Of a DNA stretch of 64,000 nucleotides, positions 50,512 to 60,126 are shown piece after piece. A model generated the notes under the pieces. The model had not been told where the DNA came from. It was given only the letters and a program-made list of their open reading frames with translations, and did not search any database. The DNA is from Soonwooa sp032078105 (GTDB lineage Bacteria > Bacteroidota > Bacteroidia > Flavobacteriales > Weeksellaceae). How positions within the stretch are numbered: the first letter of the stretch is position 1; each line of letters opens with the position of its first letter. The stretch is taken from the NCBI GenBank assembly GCA_046269235.1, contig JBJZOS010000002.1:310001-374000 (forward strand). The letters run 5' to 3'. A program made the position numbers and the translations under genes.

Positions 50512-51131
50512 TAGTCGAAACGGATTTTATTTTTTTGTAAATATTGGTTGGTTTGTTCGATGTACTTTAGGATGTCGTCGCCGCCTTGTTTTTTTTCTGC
50601 TGATGTAATATACATTTGTGGCGCTTCTTCCCAAGTTTTAAGAAGTTCGTTTTCGTAGATCTCAACATTACGTTGTGTACCTCCAGGTTTCAGTTTGTCG
50701 GCCTTTGTAAAAACTATCGAAAACGGAATACCACTTTCGCCACACCATTGCATGAATTCTAGATCAATCTTTTGTGGTGTGTGACGTACATCAACCAACA
50801 CAAAAAGATTCACCAAATTTTTACGATTAAGAATATAATTGGTAATAAGTTTTTCGAAATCCTTTCTTGTACTTTTCGACACTCTTGCATAACCATATCC
50901 TGGAAGATCGGTTAGATACCATTCTTCATTAATAAGAAAGTGGTTAATAAGCTGGGTTTTACCAGGCGTTTGAGACGTTTTTGCAAGATCTTTATGATTC
51001 ATCATCGCATTAATAAGTGACGATTTTCCAACATTTGACCTTCCAATAAAAGCATATTCTGGAATTGTGGCCTCGGGACACTCTTGCCATTTTCCGCTAC
51101 TTTTTACAAATTCCGCTGTTTTGATTAGCAT
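50511..51131 (-). CDS. engB: Ribosome biogenesis GTPase YihA/YsxC (EngB)
   Basis: An essential GTPase of 206 residues needed for large-subunit assembly. G1 is GRSNVGKSS (30-38), G2 region TSQTPGKTQ, G3 DLPGYG, G4 TKAD (FSIVFTKADKL) and G5-type TSAEKK. The start at 51131 lies only about 11 bp after the terminator hairpin of the gene upstream, so its promoter must overlap that hairpin or read-through must occur. Confidence 0.96.
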   Translation of the reverse strand: MLIKTAEFVKSSGKWQECPEATIPEYAFIGRSNVGKSSLINAMMNHKDLAKTSQTPGKTQLINHFLINEEWYLTDLPGYGYARVSKSTRKDFEKLITNYILNRKNLVNLFVLVDVRHTPQKIDLEFMQWCGESGIPFSIVFTKADKLKPGGTQRNVEIYENELLKTWEEAPQMYITSAEKKQGGDDILKYIEQTNQYLQKNKIRFD

Positions 51132-51141
51132 AATCTATTAA

Positions 51142-51177
51142 TTAAAAACCATTAAGATTTCGCGTTCTTAATGGTTT
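51142..51177 (-). terminator. Terminator of the alpha/beta hydrolase gene
   Basis: AAACCATTAAGA (51146-51157) and TCTTAATGGTTT (51166-51177), a perfect 12 bp stem followed on the minus strand by a T run. Confidence 0.8.
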
Positions 51178-51190
51178 GTTATTATGTGTT

Positions 51191-51952
51191 TTACATGACT
51201 TTTTGTAACCAAGCGTAAAGAATTTCGTTGAATTCTTTTGGTTTTTCCATCATGGCTGCGTGACCGCATTTCTCAATCCAATATAGCTCCGAGTTAGGGA
51301 TAAATTTGTGCATATCTTCTGCAACATCTGGTGGTGTCACATTATCTTGCTTTCCCCAAATAAGACAAGTTGGACAAGTTATTTTGGGAAGGTCATTCAA
51401 CATATTATGTTTGATAGCACTTCTTGCCAGCATTACAGTTTTAATGCCCTTCATACGATCGTTAACGACACCAAAAACTTCGTCAACCAATTCATCAGTC
51501 GCAATATTAGGATCGTAAAAAACCTCTTCGGTTTTCTTTCTTATATAGTCTTTATCGCTTTTTCTTGGGAAACTATCACCGAATGTTCTTTCGTACAATC
51601 CAGAACTTCCTGTTAATACTAGATTTTTTACCAAATCTGGTCTAGCCAATGTTAGGATAAGTCCAACATGACCTCCCATGGAGTTTCCTACGATAGTTAC
51701 AGGTTCTGAAATCTCTTGATCTTCGATAAATTTAATAACAAATTTTGCGATGGTCGTAAGATTAGTATTAAGAACGGGTAAGTCGTATATCGGTAATTCA
51801 GGTACAAAAACGTGGTAGCCTCTATCTGAGAAGAAGTTAATAGTATCCTCAAAATTGCTAAGACCGCCCATTAATCCGTGTAAAAGAATCATTGGATGAC
51901 CGCTACCAGCTTCGATGTAATTGAATTTTTTATTTTTCTTTTTGAATATCAT
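51191..51952 (-). CDS. Alpha/beta hydrolase
   Basis: A 253-residue cytoplasmic hydrolase. The oxyanion-hole motif is LLHGLMGG, the nucleophile elbow GNSMGGH, the acid is Asp in GKQDNVTP and the His in EKCGHAAMMEKP. The substrate is unknown; it is often found before mraZ in flavobacteria. I start at MIFKKKNKK (51952); the longer frame has no conserved N-terminus. A -7 box (CAAAAATA on the plus strand, 51978-51985) lies 25 bp upstream. Confidence 0.9.
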   Translation of the reverse strand: MIFKKKNKKFNYIEAGSGHPMILLHGLMGGLSNFEDTINFFSDRGYHVFVPELPIYDLPVLNTNLTTIAKFVIKFIEDQEISEPVTIVGNSMGGHVGLILTLARPDLVKNLVLTGSSGLYERTFGDSFPRKSDKDYIRKKTEEVFYDPNIATDELVDEVFGVVNDRMKGIKTVMLARSAIKHNMLNDLPKITCPTCLIWGKQDNVTPPDVAEDMHKFIPNSELYWIEKCGHAAMMEKPKEFNEILYAWLQKVM

Positions 51953-51985
51953 AAAAGTGCTTCGCAAATAAGCTTTGCAAAAATA

Positions 51986-52212
51986 CAAATAAAAGACAAA
52001 ATTTTCTTTTAATACTGTCTTATTTCAAAAATATTAAAAATATTTAACGGAAAAAATCAATTTAGTCTATTTTTTATCAAATTATTAATGGATATATAGA
52101 AAAGCTTGGTTTTATCATAGTTTGAAGATTGTTTTTGTTATAAAGTGTTTAAAATCAAACTTTTAAATGTGTGATAAAAGCTGTTAAAAGTTATAAACAT
52201 TAAGTAAAATTG
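51986..52212. other. Upstream spacer of the division/cell-wall operon
   Basis: An AT-rich stretch between the divergent hydrolase gene and the MraZ operator. I see no RNA gene or repeat in it. Confidence 0.4.
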
Positions 52213-52254
52213 TGGGGCAAAGTGGGAGAAAGTGGGAAAAAATATATAAATTTG
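52213..52254 (+). promoter_or_regulatory. MraZ operator and mraZ promoter
   Basis: TGGGG (52213-52217), TGGGA (52223-52227) and TGGGA (52233-52237) repeat every 10 bp with 5 bp between, the arrangement bound by MraZ in E. coli (three TGGGN). They are followed by TAAATTTG (52247-52254), a TAnnTTTG -7 box. The box ends 6 bp before the ATG, so the mRNA is nearly leaderless and the operator covers the -33 region. Confidence 0.7.
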
Positions 52255-52260
52255 TCCCAA

Positions 52261-52728
52261 ATGAATCATTTCATCGGAACATACGAGTGTAAAATTGATG
52301 ACAAAGGCCGCATCAAACTTCCTTCTTCGCTGGCGAAGCAGTTGGAAGTGTTTGGTAATCAGACGCTTATTGTTAAGCGTTCTGTGTTCAATGATTGTCT
52401 TGAAGTGTATCCTCAAAAAAACTGGGAACCTGTTATGAAGCAAGTGAACAGTCTCAACAGATTCGTTAAGAAAAATGTTGAGTTTATCCGAATTTTCACA
52501 GCGGGTGTTAAAGTTGTCGAACTTGACTCCAGCTCAAGGTTGCAAATTTCTAAAGATCTTGCGGTTTTTGCAAGTCTTACCAAAGATATTGTAATAGCGA
52601 GTGCTGGCGAATTGTTCGAGATTTGGGACAAGGAAGCTTATGAAACGATCATTAATGCTGGTGCTGCAGATTTTGCAAACTTGGCAGAAGAAGTGATGGG
52701 AAATAATTATAATGACGATGTATCATAA
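52261..52728 (+). CDS. mraZ: Transcriptional regulator MraZ
   Basis: A 155-residue double AbrB-like DNA-binding protein that represses the division/cell-wall operon. Two DxxxR repeats are seen: YECKIDDKGRIKLPSSLAKQ and VVELDSSSRLQISKDLAVFA. The ATG at 52261 gives the conserved MNHFIGTYECKID start, next to the MraZ box. It overlaps rsmH by 11 bp. Confidence 0.94.
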   Translation: MNHFIGTYECKIDDKGRIKLPSSLAKQLEVFGNQTLIVKRSVFNDCLEVYPQKNWEPVMKQVNSLNRFVKKNVEFIRIFTAGVKVVELDSSSRLQISKDLAVFASLTKDIVIASAGELFEIWDKEAYETIINAGAADFANLAEEVMGNNYNDDVS

Positions 52729-53611
52729 TCCTGTATTGTTAAAAGATAGTGTAGATGCTTTGGTGACTAATCCCGATGGTATCTACGTGGATTGCACCTT
52801 TGGTGGCGGTGGGCATTCTCGTGAGATTCTGTCAAGGTTGTCGCCAGAAGGACGTTTGTTTTCTTTTGATCAAGATACCGATGCGTTACAAAATGCTTTG
52901 GATGATTCTCGTTTTACATTAATTAATCAGAATTTCAGATTTTTAGAAAATTCGATGTTAATGTATGGTGTTCCGCAGGTTGATGGGATTTTAGCAGATT
53001 TGGGCGTTTCGTCGCATCAGTTTGATGAAGCGGATCGTGGATTTTCGATTCGTAGCAATGCGCCTTTGGATATGCGAATGAATGTGATGCAAGCTCTTGA
53101 TGCTAAGAAAGTCATTAACGAATATGAAGAAGAGCAACTTGCTGACATCTTTTATTATTACGGAGAATTGCGTGAAGCAAGAAAGCTAGCACGCCAAATT
53201 GTCCACCATCGTAAGAATAAATTAATTGAAACAACGCAGGATCTGAAAGATATTTTCAGTTATATCCCTTCGCATAAAAGTAACAAATTTTTTGCACAAG
53301 TCTTCCAAGCGGTAAGGATTGAAGTGAATCAGGAGTTAGATGTGTTGAAGGAAATGTTGCTTCAATCGTATAAAATTCTAAAACCAGAAGGTCGTTTGGT
53401 GGTGATTTCTTACCATTCTTTAGAAGATCGTTTGGTGAAAAGATTTTTGAAAAACGGCATGTTCGAAGGTGAGCCAGAACGCGATATTTATGGAAATTTT
53501 AAAAAGTCATTTGACTTGATAAAAACCAAAGCCACTATTCCTGATAATAAGGAGATTGAAGAAAATTCGCGTGCTAGAAGTGCGAAAATGAGAATAGGAA
53601 GTAAAATTTAA
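52718..53611 (+). CDS. rsmH: 16S rRNA (cytosine(1402)-N4)-methyltransferase
   Basis: Methylates N4 of C1402 in 16S rRNA with S-adenosylmethionine. The 297-residue protein (MYHNPVLL start; an ATG two codons earlier is possible) shows the SAM-binding loop VDCTFGGGGHSREIL, SFDQDTDAL, GILADLGVSSHQFDEADRGF and the C-terminal VISYHSLEDRLVKRF. Second gene of the operon, overlapping mraZ. Confidence 0.95.
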   Translation: MYHNPVLLKDSVDALVTNPDGIYVDCTFGGGGHSREILSRLSPEGRLFSFDQDTDALQNALDDSRFTLINQNFRFLENSMLMYGVPQVDGILADLGVSSHQFDEADRGFSIRSNAPLDMRMNVMQALDAKKVINEYEEEQLADIFYYYGELREARKLARQIVHHRKNKLIETTQDLKDIFSYIPSHKSNKFFAQVFQAVRIEVNQELDVLKEMLLQSYKILKPEGRLVVISYHSLEDRLVKRFLKNGMFEGEPERDIYGNFKKSFDLIKTKATIPDNKEIEENSRARSAKMRIGSKI

Positions 53612-53628
53612 TAAAGAGAAAATAAAAA

Positions 53629-53997
53629 TTGGCTAGAAGAAACCTTAACCGTCCAAAGAAAAAATTAACCGTGATAGATATTATCAAGGGGAATTTTCTT
53701 AATCGTGATGAGGTTACAGTTCATTACAAATATTTCTTGATGGTGTTCGGGTTGTTAATGGTGATGATCTACAGCAACCACTTGGTTGGTAAAAAAATCG
53801 AACGCGTTAACGAATTAAAAGAAGAAACGGAAGAATATAAATCTCGAAATGCCTACGCGCAAAGTAGATTGATCAAGATAAAATTAGAATCAGAATTAGG
53901 GAAAGAAATGTTGACAGACTCGCTAATGACCTTAGAAAGTCATCCGATGAAACTCCTTATAAAACTAGATAGTACAAATGTCAAAACAAAACAATGA
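53629..53997 (+). CDS. ftsL: FtsL-like cell-division protein
   Basis: A 122-residue bitopic protein: a basic N-terminus (MARRNLNRPKKKLTVIDI), a membrane helix (YFLMVFGLLMVMIYSNHLV, about 39-57) and an extracytoplasmic coiled coil (VNELKEETEEYKSRNAYAQS). This matches flavobacterial FtsL-type proteins. The only start in frame is TTG (53629), 17 bp after rsmH, and it overlaps ftsI by 20 bp. It recruits or stabilises the FtsWI complex by analogy. Confidence 0.82.
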   Translation: MARRNLNRPKKKLTVIDIIKGNFLNRDEVTVHYKYFLMVFGLLMVMIYSNHLVGKKIERVNELKEETEEYKSRNAYAQSRLIKIKLESELGKEMLTDSLMTLESHPMKLLIKLDSTNVKTKQ

Positions 53998-55972
53998 TTA
54001 CGAAAAGAAGCGTTCCAAAGCGTTGAGATGGGGCTACCTTTTTGCATTGGTAGCTTTTGGTCTCTTTACGATATTTTTGGTTCGTATTCTTATTTTACAA
54101 AATACAAATGTTGAGGAGTTTCAGAACAACTATATCAACAAAAATTACCGCGAAGCAACACTAAAGGCGGCGCGTGGAAATCTTTACGCAGCCGATGGTT
54201 CTATCTTGGCAACAACGGTGATGCGTTATGATATCTATTTGGATTTCAAAACGATGCGTGATACAATTTATCAAAATAATATTGGCGAATTGACCGATTC
54301 TTTAAGCTTAATGTTTGATAAACCAAGAAGTTATTTCCGTGCAAAATTTGACGAGCAGAAAAAGAAAAAAAATCAATATTATTCTTTAGTAAAAGGTCTT
54401 GACTTTGATGAATACGATAGAATCCGCAATTTTCCAATTTTTAAGAAAGGGAAAAACAAAGGTGGTTTTATTGTTGACAGAAATTATAAAAGAGAACTAG
54501 CAACAACGCAAATCGGCGCCGGAACAATTGGTGCTGACAACGAAAACGGAAAATCTGGTCTCGAAGGTGCTTTTAGTAAATATTTAACTGGCACAGACGG
54601 TAAACGTCTAGAGCAAAGAATCAATGCATCACAGTGGAAACCTATTGATTATTGGAAAGTTCAAGAGCCTGTTGATGGCGAAGATGTGTACACAACCTTG
54701 GATTTAAGAATTCAAGATATTGCACACACAGCTTTAGAAAATCAGTTGATTAATTTCGATGCAGATCATGGTTGTGTTGTCGTTATGGAAACCCAAACTG
54801 GTAAAATTCGTGCGATGGTTAACCTTCGTAGAACAGAACCTGGGATCTATGTTGACGCCTATAATTTTGCTGTAAAAGATGCGCAAGAGCCCGGATCTAT
54901 TATTAAAACAATGTCGATTTTGGCAGCGATGGATGATGGATTTGTGGATGAAAATACGAAAGTTAATATCGGAAGTGGTAGCTGGACTTACGCGGGACAG
55001 CTAATTACAGACGGTCATGGCGGAGGAACGTACGACGTTAGCGACGTTCTTGCAAAATCAAGTAACGTAGGTGCTGCAAAGATTATTACTTCGCATTATG
55101 CTGATAAACCAGAAGTATTTTTGGACCATTGGAGAAGATGGAAAATGTTTGATAAAATGGATATTGAACTTCCTGGTATTGCAAAACCTTCTATCCAAAC
55201 ACCCAAAAGTAAACGTTGGAACAAAGCGACTTTAGCCTCATTGTCTTACGGCTATTCTTCTAGTTTTAGTTTGTTGCAGCTGACAACTTTTTACAACGGT
55301 GTTGCGAATCATGGCAAAATGGTAAAACCGCTTTTCATTGATAAAGTGATGAAAGACGGAAAAGTATTGTACGAAGCAAAACCTGAAGTTTTGGTTAACA
55401 AAATGGCATCAGATAAAGCTATTAAAATGATGACCGACGCGCTGACAAAAGCAGTAGAAAAAGGAACGGCAAAAAGTATCTATACACCGAATCTTAAAAT
55501 CGCTGGCAAAACAGGGACGGCAAGATTCGAATATTGGAAACCTGGACCTAGAAAATATCAAGCCTCATTTGCTGGGTTTTATCCATCGGATAATCCAAAA
55601 TATACTTGTATCGTGATGATTAATCAACCAGATACATCAAAAGGTTTTTATGGTGGTTCGGTTTCGGCACCAGTTTTTAAAGAGATTGCAGGTAAAACTT
55701 TCCTTAAAACGCCACTTAATGTCGAAAAAGAATTATTGGTAGAGCACAAGGTTAAACTTGACAAAATGATTGAGCCAAATCGTAAAGTCTCTGTCGAAAA
55801 TCGTCAAATGCCTAATGTTGTTGGGATGATTGGGAAGAATGCAATTCCACAATTAGAGAATTTGGGCTATCGCGTGGACTTCAAAGGCGTTGGTAAGATC
55901 ATGGAGCAATTTCCGTCTCCGGGAGCAACGATTGGTAAAAATCAAAGAATATATCTGACTTTACAGAAATAA
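53978..55972 (+). CDS. ftsI: Septal transpeptidase FtsI (PBP3) with PASTA domain
   Basis: Class B penicillin-binding protein that crosslinks septal peptidoglycan. The 664-residue protein has a membrane helix (about 19-39), a dimerisation domain, and the transpeptidase domain with SxxK Ser307-Ile-Ile-Lys310, SxN at Ser361-Ser-Asn363 and KTGTA (511-515). A PASTA domain forms the C-terminus (from about 608: MPNVVGMIGKNAIPQLENLG). PASTA-bearing FtsI is usual in Bacteroidetes. It overlaps ftsL and is followed by murE after 10 bp. Confidence 0.96.
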   Translation: MSKQNNDYEKKRSKALRWGYLFALVAFGLFTIFLVRILILQNTNVEEFQNNYINKNYREATLKAARGNLYAADGSILATTVMRYDIYLDFKTMRDTIYQNNIGELTDSLSLMFDKPRSYFRAKFDEQKKKKNQYYSLVKGLDFDEYDRIRNFPIFKKGKNKGGFIVDRNYKRELATTQIGAGTIGADNENGKSGLEGAFSKYLTGTDGKRLEQRINASQWKPIDYWKVQEPVDGEDVYTTLDLRIQDIAHTALENQLINFDADHGCVVVMETQTGKIRAMVNLRRTEPGIYVDAYNFAVKDAQEPGSIIKTMSILAAMDDGFVDENTKVNIGSGSWTYAGQLITDGHGGGTYDVSDVLAKSSNVGAAKIITSHYADKPEVFLDHWRRWKMFDKMDIELPGIAKPSIQTPKSKRWNKATLASLSYGYSSSFSLLQLTTFYNGVANHGKMVKPLFIDKVMKDGKVLYEAKPEVLVNKMASDKAIKMMTDALTKAVEKGTAKSIYTPNLKIAGKTGTARFEYWKPGPRKYQASFAGFYPSDNPKYTCIVMINQPDTSKGFYGGSVSAPVFKEIAGKTFLKTPLNVEKELLVEHKVKLDKMIEPNRKVSVENRQMPNVVGMIGKNAIPQLENLGYRVDFKGVGKIMEQFPSPGATIGKNQRIYLTLQK

Positions 55973-55982
55973 AGAATTAGAA

Positions 55983-57443
55983 ATGAATTTAGAAAAATTA
56001 TTAGCAAACATCACGGTTTTAGAAACTAAAGGAGCTTTGGATAAGGAAGTTTCTGTGTTGGTTTTCGATAGCAGAAATGCTGTTGAAAGTGCTTTGTATG
56101 TTGCTATTAAAGGTGTGGTTGCAGATGGACATTCATTTATTAATTCAGCGATTGAAAAAGGAGCAACTACTGTCGTTTGTGAAGTTTTACCAGAAACGAT
56201 TAACCCAAGAGTTACTTATATTTTAGTAAAAAATTCGTCGAAGGCTTTAGGTCATTTGGCTTCCAATTTTTACGACAATCCTTCAAAAAAGTTAAACTTA
56301 GTTGGCGTTACTGGGACTAATGGCAAAACCTCCGTAACAACTTTGTTATTTGATATTTTTAAAAAATTGGGTTATCCATCAGCGCTAATTTCGACGGTGG
56401 AATATCGCATTGCCGATGAGGTTATCCCAAGTACACATACAACGCCTGACGTGATTCGCCTTAACGAAATGTTAGCGAAAGCGGTTGACAAAGGTTGCGA
56501 GTATGCTTTTATGGAAGTTAGTTCTCATGGCATTACCCAAGATCGTATCGAAGCTTTGCATTTTAAAGTGGCGGGTTTCACGAATATCACGAGAGATCAT
56601 TTGGATTATCACAAAACTTTCGAAAACTACATTGCTGCAAAAAAGAGATTTTTTGATGAGTTAGAAGTTGGCGCAATTGCAATTACAAATGCGGATGACA
56701 AAAACGGAAGCGTGATGTTGCAAAATACCAAGGCAACTAAAAAGTCTTTCGCGATGAAGACGATGGCAGATTTCCATGGGAAGTTGTTGGAAGTGGACTT
56801 CAACGGCATGTTGTTAAACTTTAATGGAAAAGAATTTTGGACCACTTTAACCGGGAAGTTCAATGTTTATAATTTGCTTTTAGCTTTTGGTATTGCGACA
56901 GAATTAGGAATGCAAGATGATGAAATTTTACAAGCAATCTCGAAACTTCACCGTGTTAATGGTCGTTTTGAAACCATGAAATCCGATGGCGGAATATTCT
57001 TCGTGGTCGATTATGCGCATACCCCTGATGCTTTAGAAAATATTCTGGACAGCATTAACGAGATCAGAACTAAGAATGAAAGACTGATTTGCGTCTTTGG
57101 TTGCGGCGGTGACAGAGATCACGGCAAACGTCCTCAAATGGGTAAAATTGCAACGCAGAAAGCGACTTTAGCAATAATCACTTCCGATAATCCAAGAACG
57201 GAAGATCCAGCCGCTATTATCAAGGAAATTGAAGCTGGGGTTGAGCCTCAGAATTTTAATAAATATGTTTCGATCCCGGATCGTAAAGAAGCCATTAAAA
57301 TGGCTATCAAATTCTCAGAGCCAAAGGACATCATTTTGGTAGCGGGTAAAGGTCACGAGACTTATCAAGAAATAAATGGTGTTAAACATCATTTTGATGA
57401 CAAAGAGGTCATCATAGAACTTTATAAATTAATGAGTAAATAA
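55983..57443 (+). CDS. murE: UDP-MurNAc-L-Ala-D-Glu:meso-DAP ligase
   Basis: Adds the third amino acid of the peptidoglycan stem. The 486-residue Mur ligase has GVTGTNGKTSVTTLLFD (ATP), HTTPDVIRLNEMLA, EVSSHGITQDRI, the Lys region MKSDG and the amino-acid-specificity motif DNPRTEDPAA; DNPR indicates meso-diaminopimelate. The C-terminal domain has VAGKGHETYQEI. It is part of the dcw operon, 10 bp after ftsI. Confidence 0.96.
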   Translation: MNLEKLLANITVLETKGALDKEVSVLVFDSRNAVESALYVAIKGVVADGHSFINSAIEKGATTVVCEVLPETINPRVTYILVKNSSKALGHLASNFYDNPSKKLNLVGVTGTNGKTSVTTLLFDIFKKLGYPSALISTVEYRIADEVIPSTHTTPDVIRLNEMLAKAVDKGCEYAFMEVSSHGITQDRIEALHFKVAGFTNITRDHLDYHKTFENYIAAKKRFFDELEVGAIAITNADDKNGSVMLQNTKATKKSFAMKTMADFHGKLLEVDFNGMLLNFNGKEFWTTLTGKFNVYNLLLAFGIATELGMQDDEILQAISKLHRVNGRFETMKSDGGIFFVVDYAHTPDALENILDSINEIRTKNERLICVFGCGGDRDHGKRPQMGKIATQKATLAIITSDNPRTEDPAAIIKEIEAGVEPQNFNKYVSIPDRKEAIKMAIKFSEPKDIILVAGKGHETYQEINGVKHHFDDKEVIIELYKLMSK

Positions 57444-57518
57444 TATTGGATGACGTTTTTAGCGAAGATTATTGAAAGTCCAAAAACTAAAAACTAAAAT
57501 CCAAAAACTAAAAATATT

Positions 57519-58760
57519 ATGTTATACTATCTAAACGAATATCTCATCAGCCATGGCATCCATATTCCGGGGATGAACTTGTTTCGATACATTTCGTTTC
57601 GAGCGGCGATGGCTGTGTTGTTTTCACTGATTATTGCTTTAGCATACGGTAAAAAAATCATCAATTATCTCCGTCAAAAACAAATGGGCGAGTTGGTTAG
57701 AGATTTGGGTTTAGAAGGTCAAAAACAAAAAGAAGGTACACCAACAATGGGAGGTATCATCATTATTGTGGCCACGATTATTCCGGTGCTGTTGTTCACA
57801 AGAATTACAAACGTCTATATCGTTTTGTTGATTGTATCGGTATTTTGGATGGGCGCAATTGGATTTTTGGACGATTATTTAAAAAAGATTAAAAAAAATA
57901 AAGACGGATTACAAGGAAAATTTAAAGTTATTGGTCAAGTTGGTTTAGGCTTAATTGTCGGAGTAACAATGTATTTCCATCCAGATATCGAGGTTAAAAG
58001 AAAATACTCTGACGCGAAAGTTGTCAACCGTAACAATGTTGAAAAAAACTTTATGGCTGAAGAAAAAATCCCAGTTTCAACTGTTCCGTTCACAAAAAAT
58101 AATGAATTCGACTACAGCGGGATTTTGTTTTGGATGAGTCCAGACGAAGCGCATGAGTGGACTTGGATTGTATTTATACCAATTGTTATTTTCATCGTAA
58201 CGGCAGTGTCCAACGGGGCTAATATCACTGACGGAATTGACGGTCTGGCCGCAGGAACAAGTGTCGTCATATTATTGACGTTAGCCTTTTTTGCTTACTT
58301 ATCGGGTAATATCATTTTTGCAGATTATCTCAATATTATGTTCCTTCCAAATATGGGCGAAACCACCATCTTTGCCCTCGCATTGGTTGGTGCTGTTATC
58401 GGATTTTTTTGGTACAACACTTATCCAGCGCAAGTCTTCATGGGAGATACGGGAAGTCTAATGTTAGGTGGGGTGATCGCCGTTTTAGCAATTATTTTAA
58501 GAAAAGAATTACTAATCCCGGTGTTGTGCGGTATTTTCTTGGTAGAAAATCTTTCGGTGATGCTGCAGGTGGTTGTTTTTAAATATAGAAAAAGAAAATA
58601 CGGATTAGAATACGCTCAGAATAACCGATTGTTTTTGATGTCACCGTTGCACCATCATTATCAGAAAAAAGGTTACCACGAGAGCAAAATTGTGAACAGA
58701 GCAATTATTTTGGGAATGTTGTTGGCGATTATTTGTCTAATAACACTCAAAACTAGATAA
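57519..58760 (+). CDS. mraY: Phospho-MurNAc-pentapeptide-transferase
   Basis: Joins UDP-MurNAc-pentapeptide to undecaprenyl phosphate to give lipid I at the inner membrane. The 413-residue protein has ten helices; conserved residues lie in TPTMGGIIII, the acidic pair FLDDYLKKIKKNKDGLQGKF, NGANITDGIDGLAAG, FMGDTGSL and SPLHHHYQKKGY (HHHxxxxG motif). It is about 50 residues longer than E. coli MraY because of a loop near residues 155-205, as in other flavobacteria. The 75 bp gap upstream holds two copies of an AT-rich CCAAAAACTAAAA word. Confidence 0.95.
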   Translation: MLYYLNEYLISHGIHIPGMNLFRYISFRAAMAVLFSLIIALAYGKKIINYLRQKQMGELVRDLGLEGQKQKEGTPTMGGIIIIVATIIPVLLFTRITNVYIVLLIVSVFWMGAIGFLDDYLKKIKKNKDGLQGKFKVIGQVGLGLIVGVTMYFHPDIEVKRKYSDAKVVNRNNVEKNFMAEEKIPVSTVPFTKNNEFDYSGILFWMSPDEAHEWTWIVFIPIVIFIVTAVSNGANITDGIDGLAAGTSVVILLTLAFFAYLSGNIIFADYLNIMFLPNMGETTIFALALVGAVIGFFWYNTYPAQVFMGDTGSLMLGGVIAVLAIILRKELLIPVLCGIFLVENLSVMLQVVVFKYRKRKYGLEYAQNNRLFLMSPLHHHYQKKGYHESKIVNRAIILGMLLAIICLITLKTR

Positions 58761-58772
58761 CAAATCTTGAAT

Positions 58773-60107
58773 ATGAAAGTAGTTATTTTAGGAGGTGGCG
58801 AAAGTGGCGTTGGTGCTGCATTTTTAGCAAAGAAGAAAGGATTCGATGTCTTTCTCTCGGACATGGGCGAGATTCGTGACCATTACAAAAACGAGCTAAA
58901 AGACTTAGGCGTTGACTTCGAAGAAGGACAGCATACGGAAGATCGCATTCTTTCTGCGGATTGGGTCATCAAAAGTCCCGGAATCCCGAAGAAAGCGGAC
59001 ATTGTTTTTAAAATTAAAAACCAAGGCATTAGATTGTCTTCGGAGATAGAATTTGCTTCAGAATTTACTGATGCTAAAATCGTCGCGATTACAGGAAGTA
59101 ACGGTAAAACGACGACCACATCGCTGATTTATCATATTTTAAAAGAAGACGGTTTCAATGTAGGTTTGGGTGGTAATATCGGAAAAAGCTTTGCAAAGCA
59201 AGTGGCTGAGGAAAGTTTCGATTATTATGTTTTGGAAGTTTCTAGTTTTCAATTGGATGATATCCAGACATTTAGACCATATATTTCGTTGTTGTTGAAT
59301 TTGTCAAAAGATCATCTTGATCAATACAATTACGATTATGAAGAATATGCTTTAGCGAAATTTAGAATTACAGAAAACCAAGATCAGCAAAACTTTTTCA
59401 TCTACAATAAAGATGATGAAATGAGTCAAAAGATCTTGGAAAAGCTTGATCTTAAAGTTAATAAAGTACCTTTCTCCATGACCCAAAAGTTAGATTATGG
59501 TGCTTATGCGACAGACTCTAACATTATTGTGAATGGTGAAGAACATTTCGAAATGAAAATCGAAGAGCTTTCTTTGATGGGAAAACACAATGTTGCCAAC
59601 AGTCTAGCAGCAAGTATTGCAGGTAAGTTGTTGAATATCAGTAATGAAAGTATTCGTAACTCGTTAATGACCTTCCAAGGGGTTGAGCATAGATTGGAGA
59701 ATGTTGCAGAAGTACACGGTGTTAGATACGTCAACGATAGCAAGGCGACCAATGTTAATGCGACTTATTTCGCTTTAGAAAGTATGAAGCAGCCGACAAT
59801 TTGGATTGTTGGTGGAAAAGATAAAGGCAACGACTACACCGAGATTGAAGAGTTGGTAAAGAAAAAAGTGAAAGCTATTGTTTGTCTAGGTTTAGATAAT
59901 CAAAAGATTATAGACTTTTTTAAAAATGATAAAGAACAAATCTATGACACGTCGAGTATGGAAGATGCGGTTAAAATTTGTTCGCAATTAGCAGAAGAAG
60001 GTGATACGGTTTTGTTGTCTCCTTGTTGTGCAAGTTTTGATTTGTTCAATGGTTATGAAGATCGTGGAAACAAATTCAAGGCAGAAGTTTTGAAATTAAT
60101 TAAGTAA
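58773..60107 (+). CDS. murD: UDP-MurNAc-L-alanine:D-glutamate ligase
   Basis: Adds D-glutamate to UDP-MurNAc-L-alanine. The 444-residue Mur ligase has an N-terminal Rossmann motif (VVILGGGESGVGAAFLAKKK), ATP motif ITGSNGKTTTTSLIYH, the conserved LLNLSKDHLDQY, HRLENV and YVNDSKATNVNATYFAL. I start at ATG 58773 because the TTG two codons earlier has no support. It follows mraY by 12 bp in the dcw operon. Confidence 0.95.
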   Translation: MKVVILGGGESGVGAAFLAKKKGFDVFLSDMGEIRDHYKNELKDLGVDFEEGQHTEDRILSADWVIKSPGIPKKADIVFKIKNQGIRLSSEIEFASEFTDAKIVAITGSNGKTTTTSLIYHILKEDGFNVGLGGNIGKSFAKQVAEESFDYYVLEVSSFQLDDIQTFRPYISLLLNLSKDHLDQYNYDYEEYALAKFRITENQDQQNFFIYNKDDEMSQKILEKLDLKVNKVPFSMTQKLDYGAYATDSNIIVNGEEHFEMKIEELSLMGKHNVANSLAASIAGKLLNISNESIRNSLMTFQGVEHRLENVAEVHGVRYVNDSKATNVNATYFALESMKQPTIWIVGGKDKGNDYTEIEELVKKKVKAIVCLGLDNQKIIDFFKNDKEQIYDTSSMEDAVKICSQLAEEGDTVLLSPCCASFDLFNGYEDRGNKFKAEVLKLIK

Positions 60108-60126
60108 AAGAAGCAGAATATCGAAG

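Noticed and set aside
57487..57516. Two copies of CCAAAAACTAAAA before mraY as an operator
   Set aside because: AT-rich low-complexity spacer inside the operon; similar words occur widely in such genomes.
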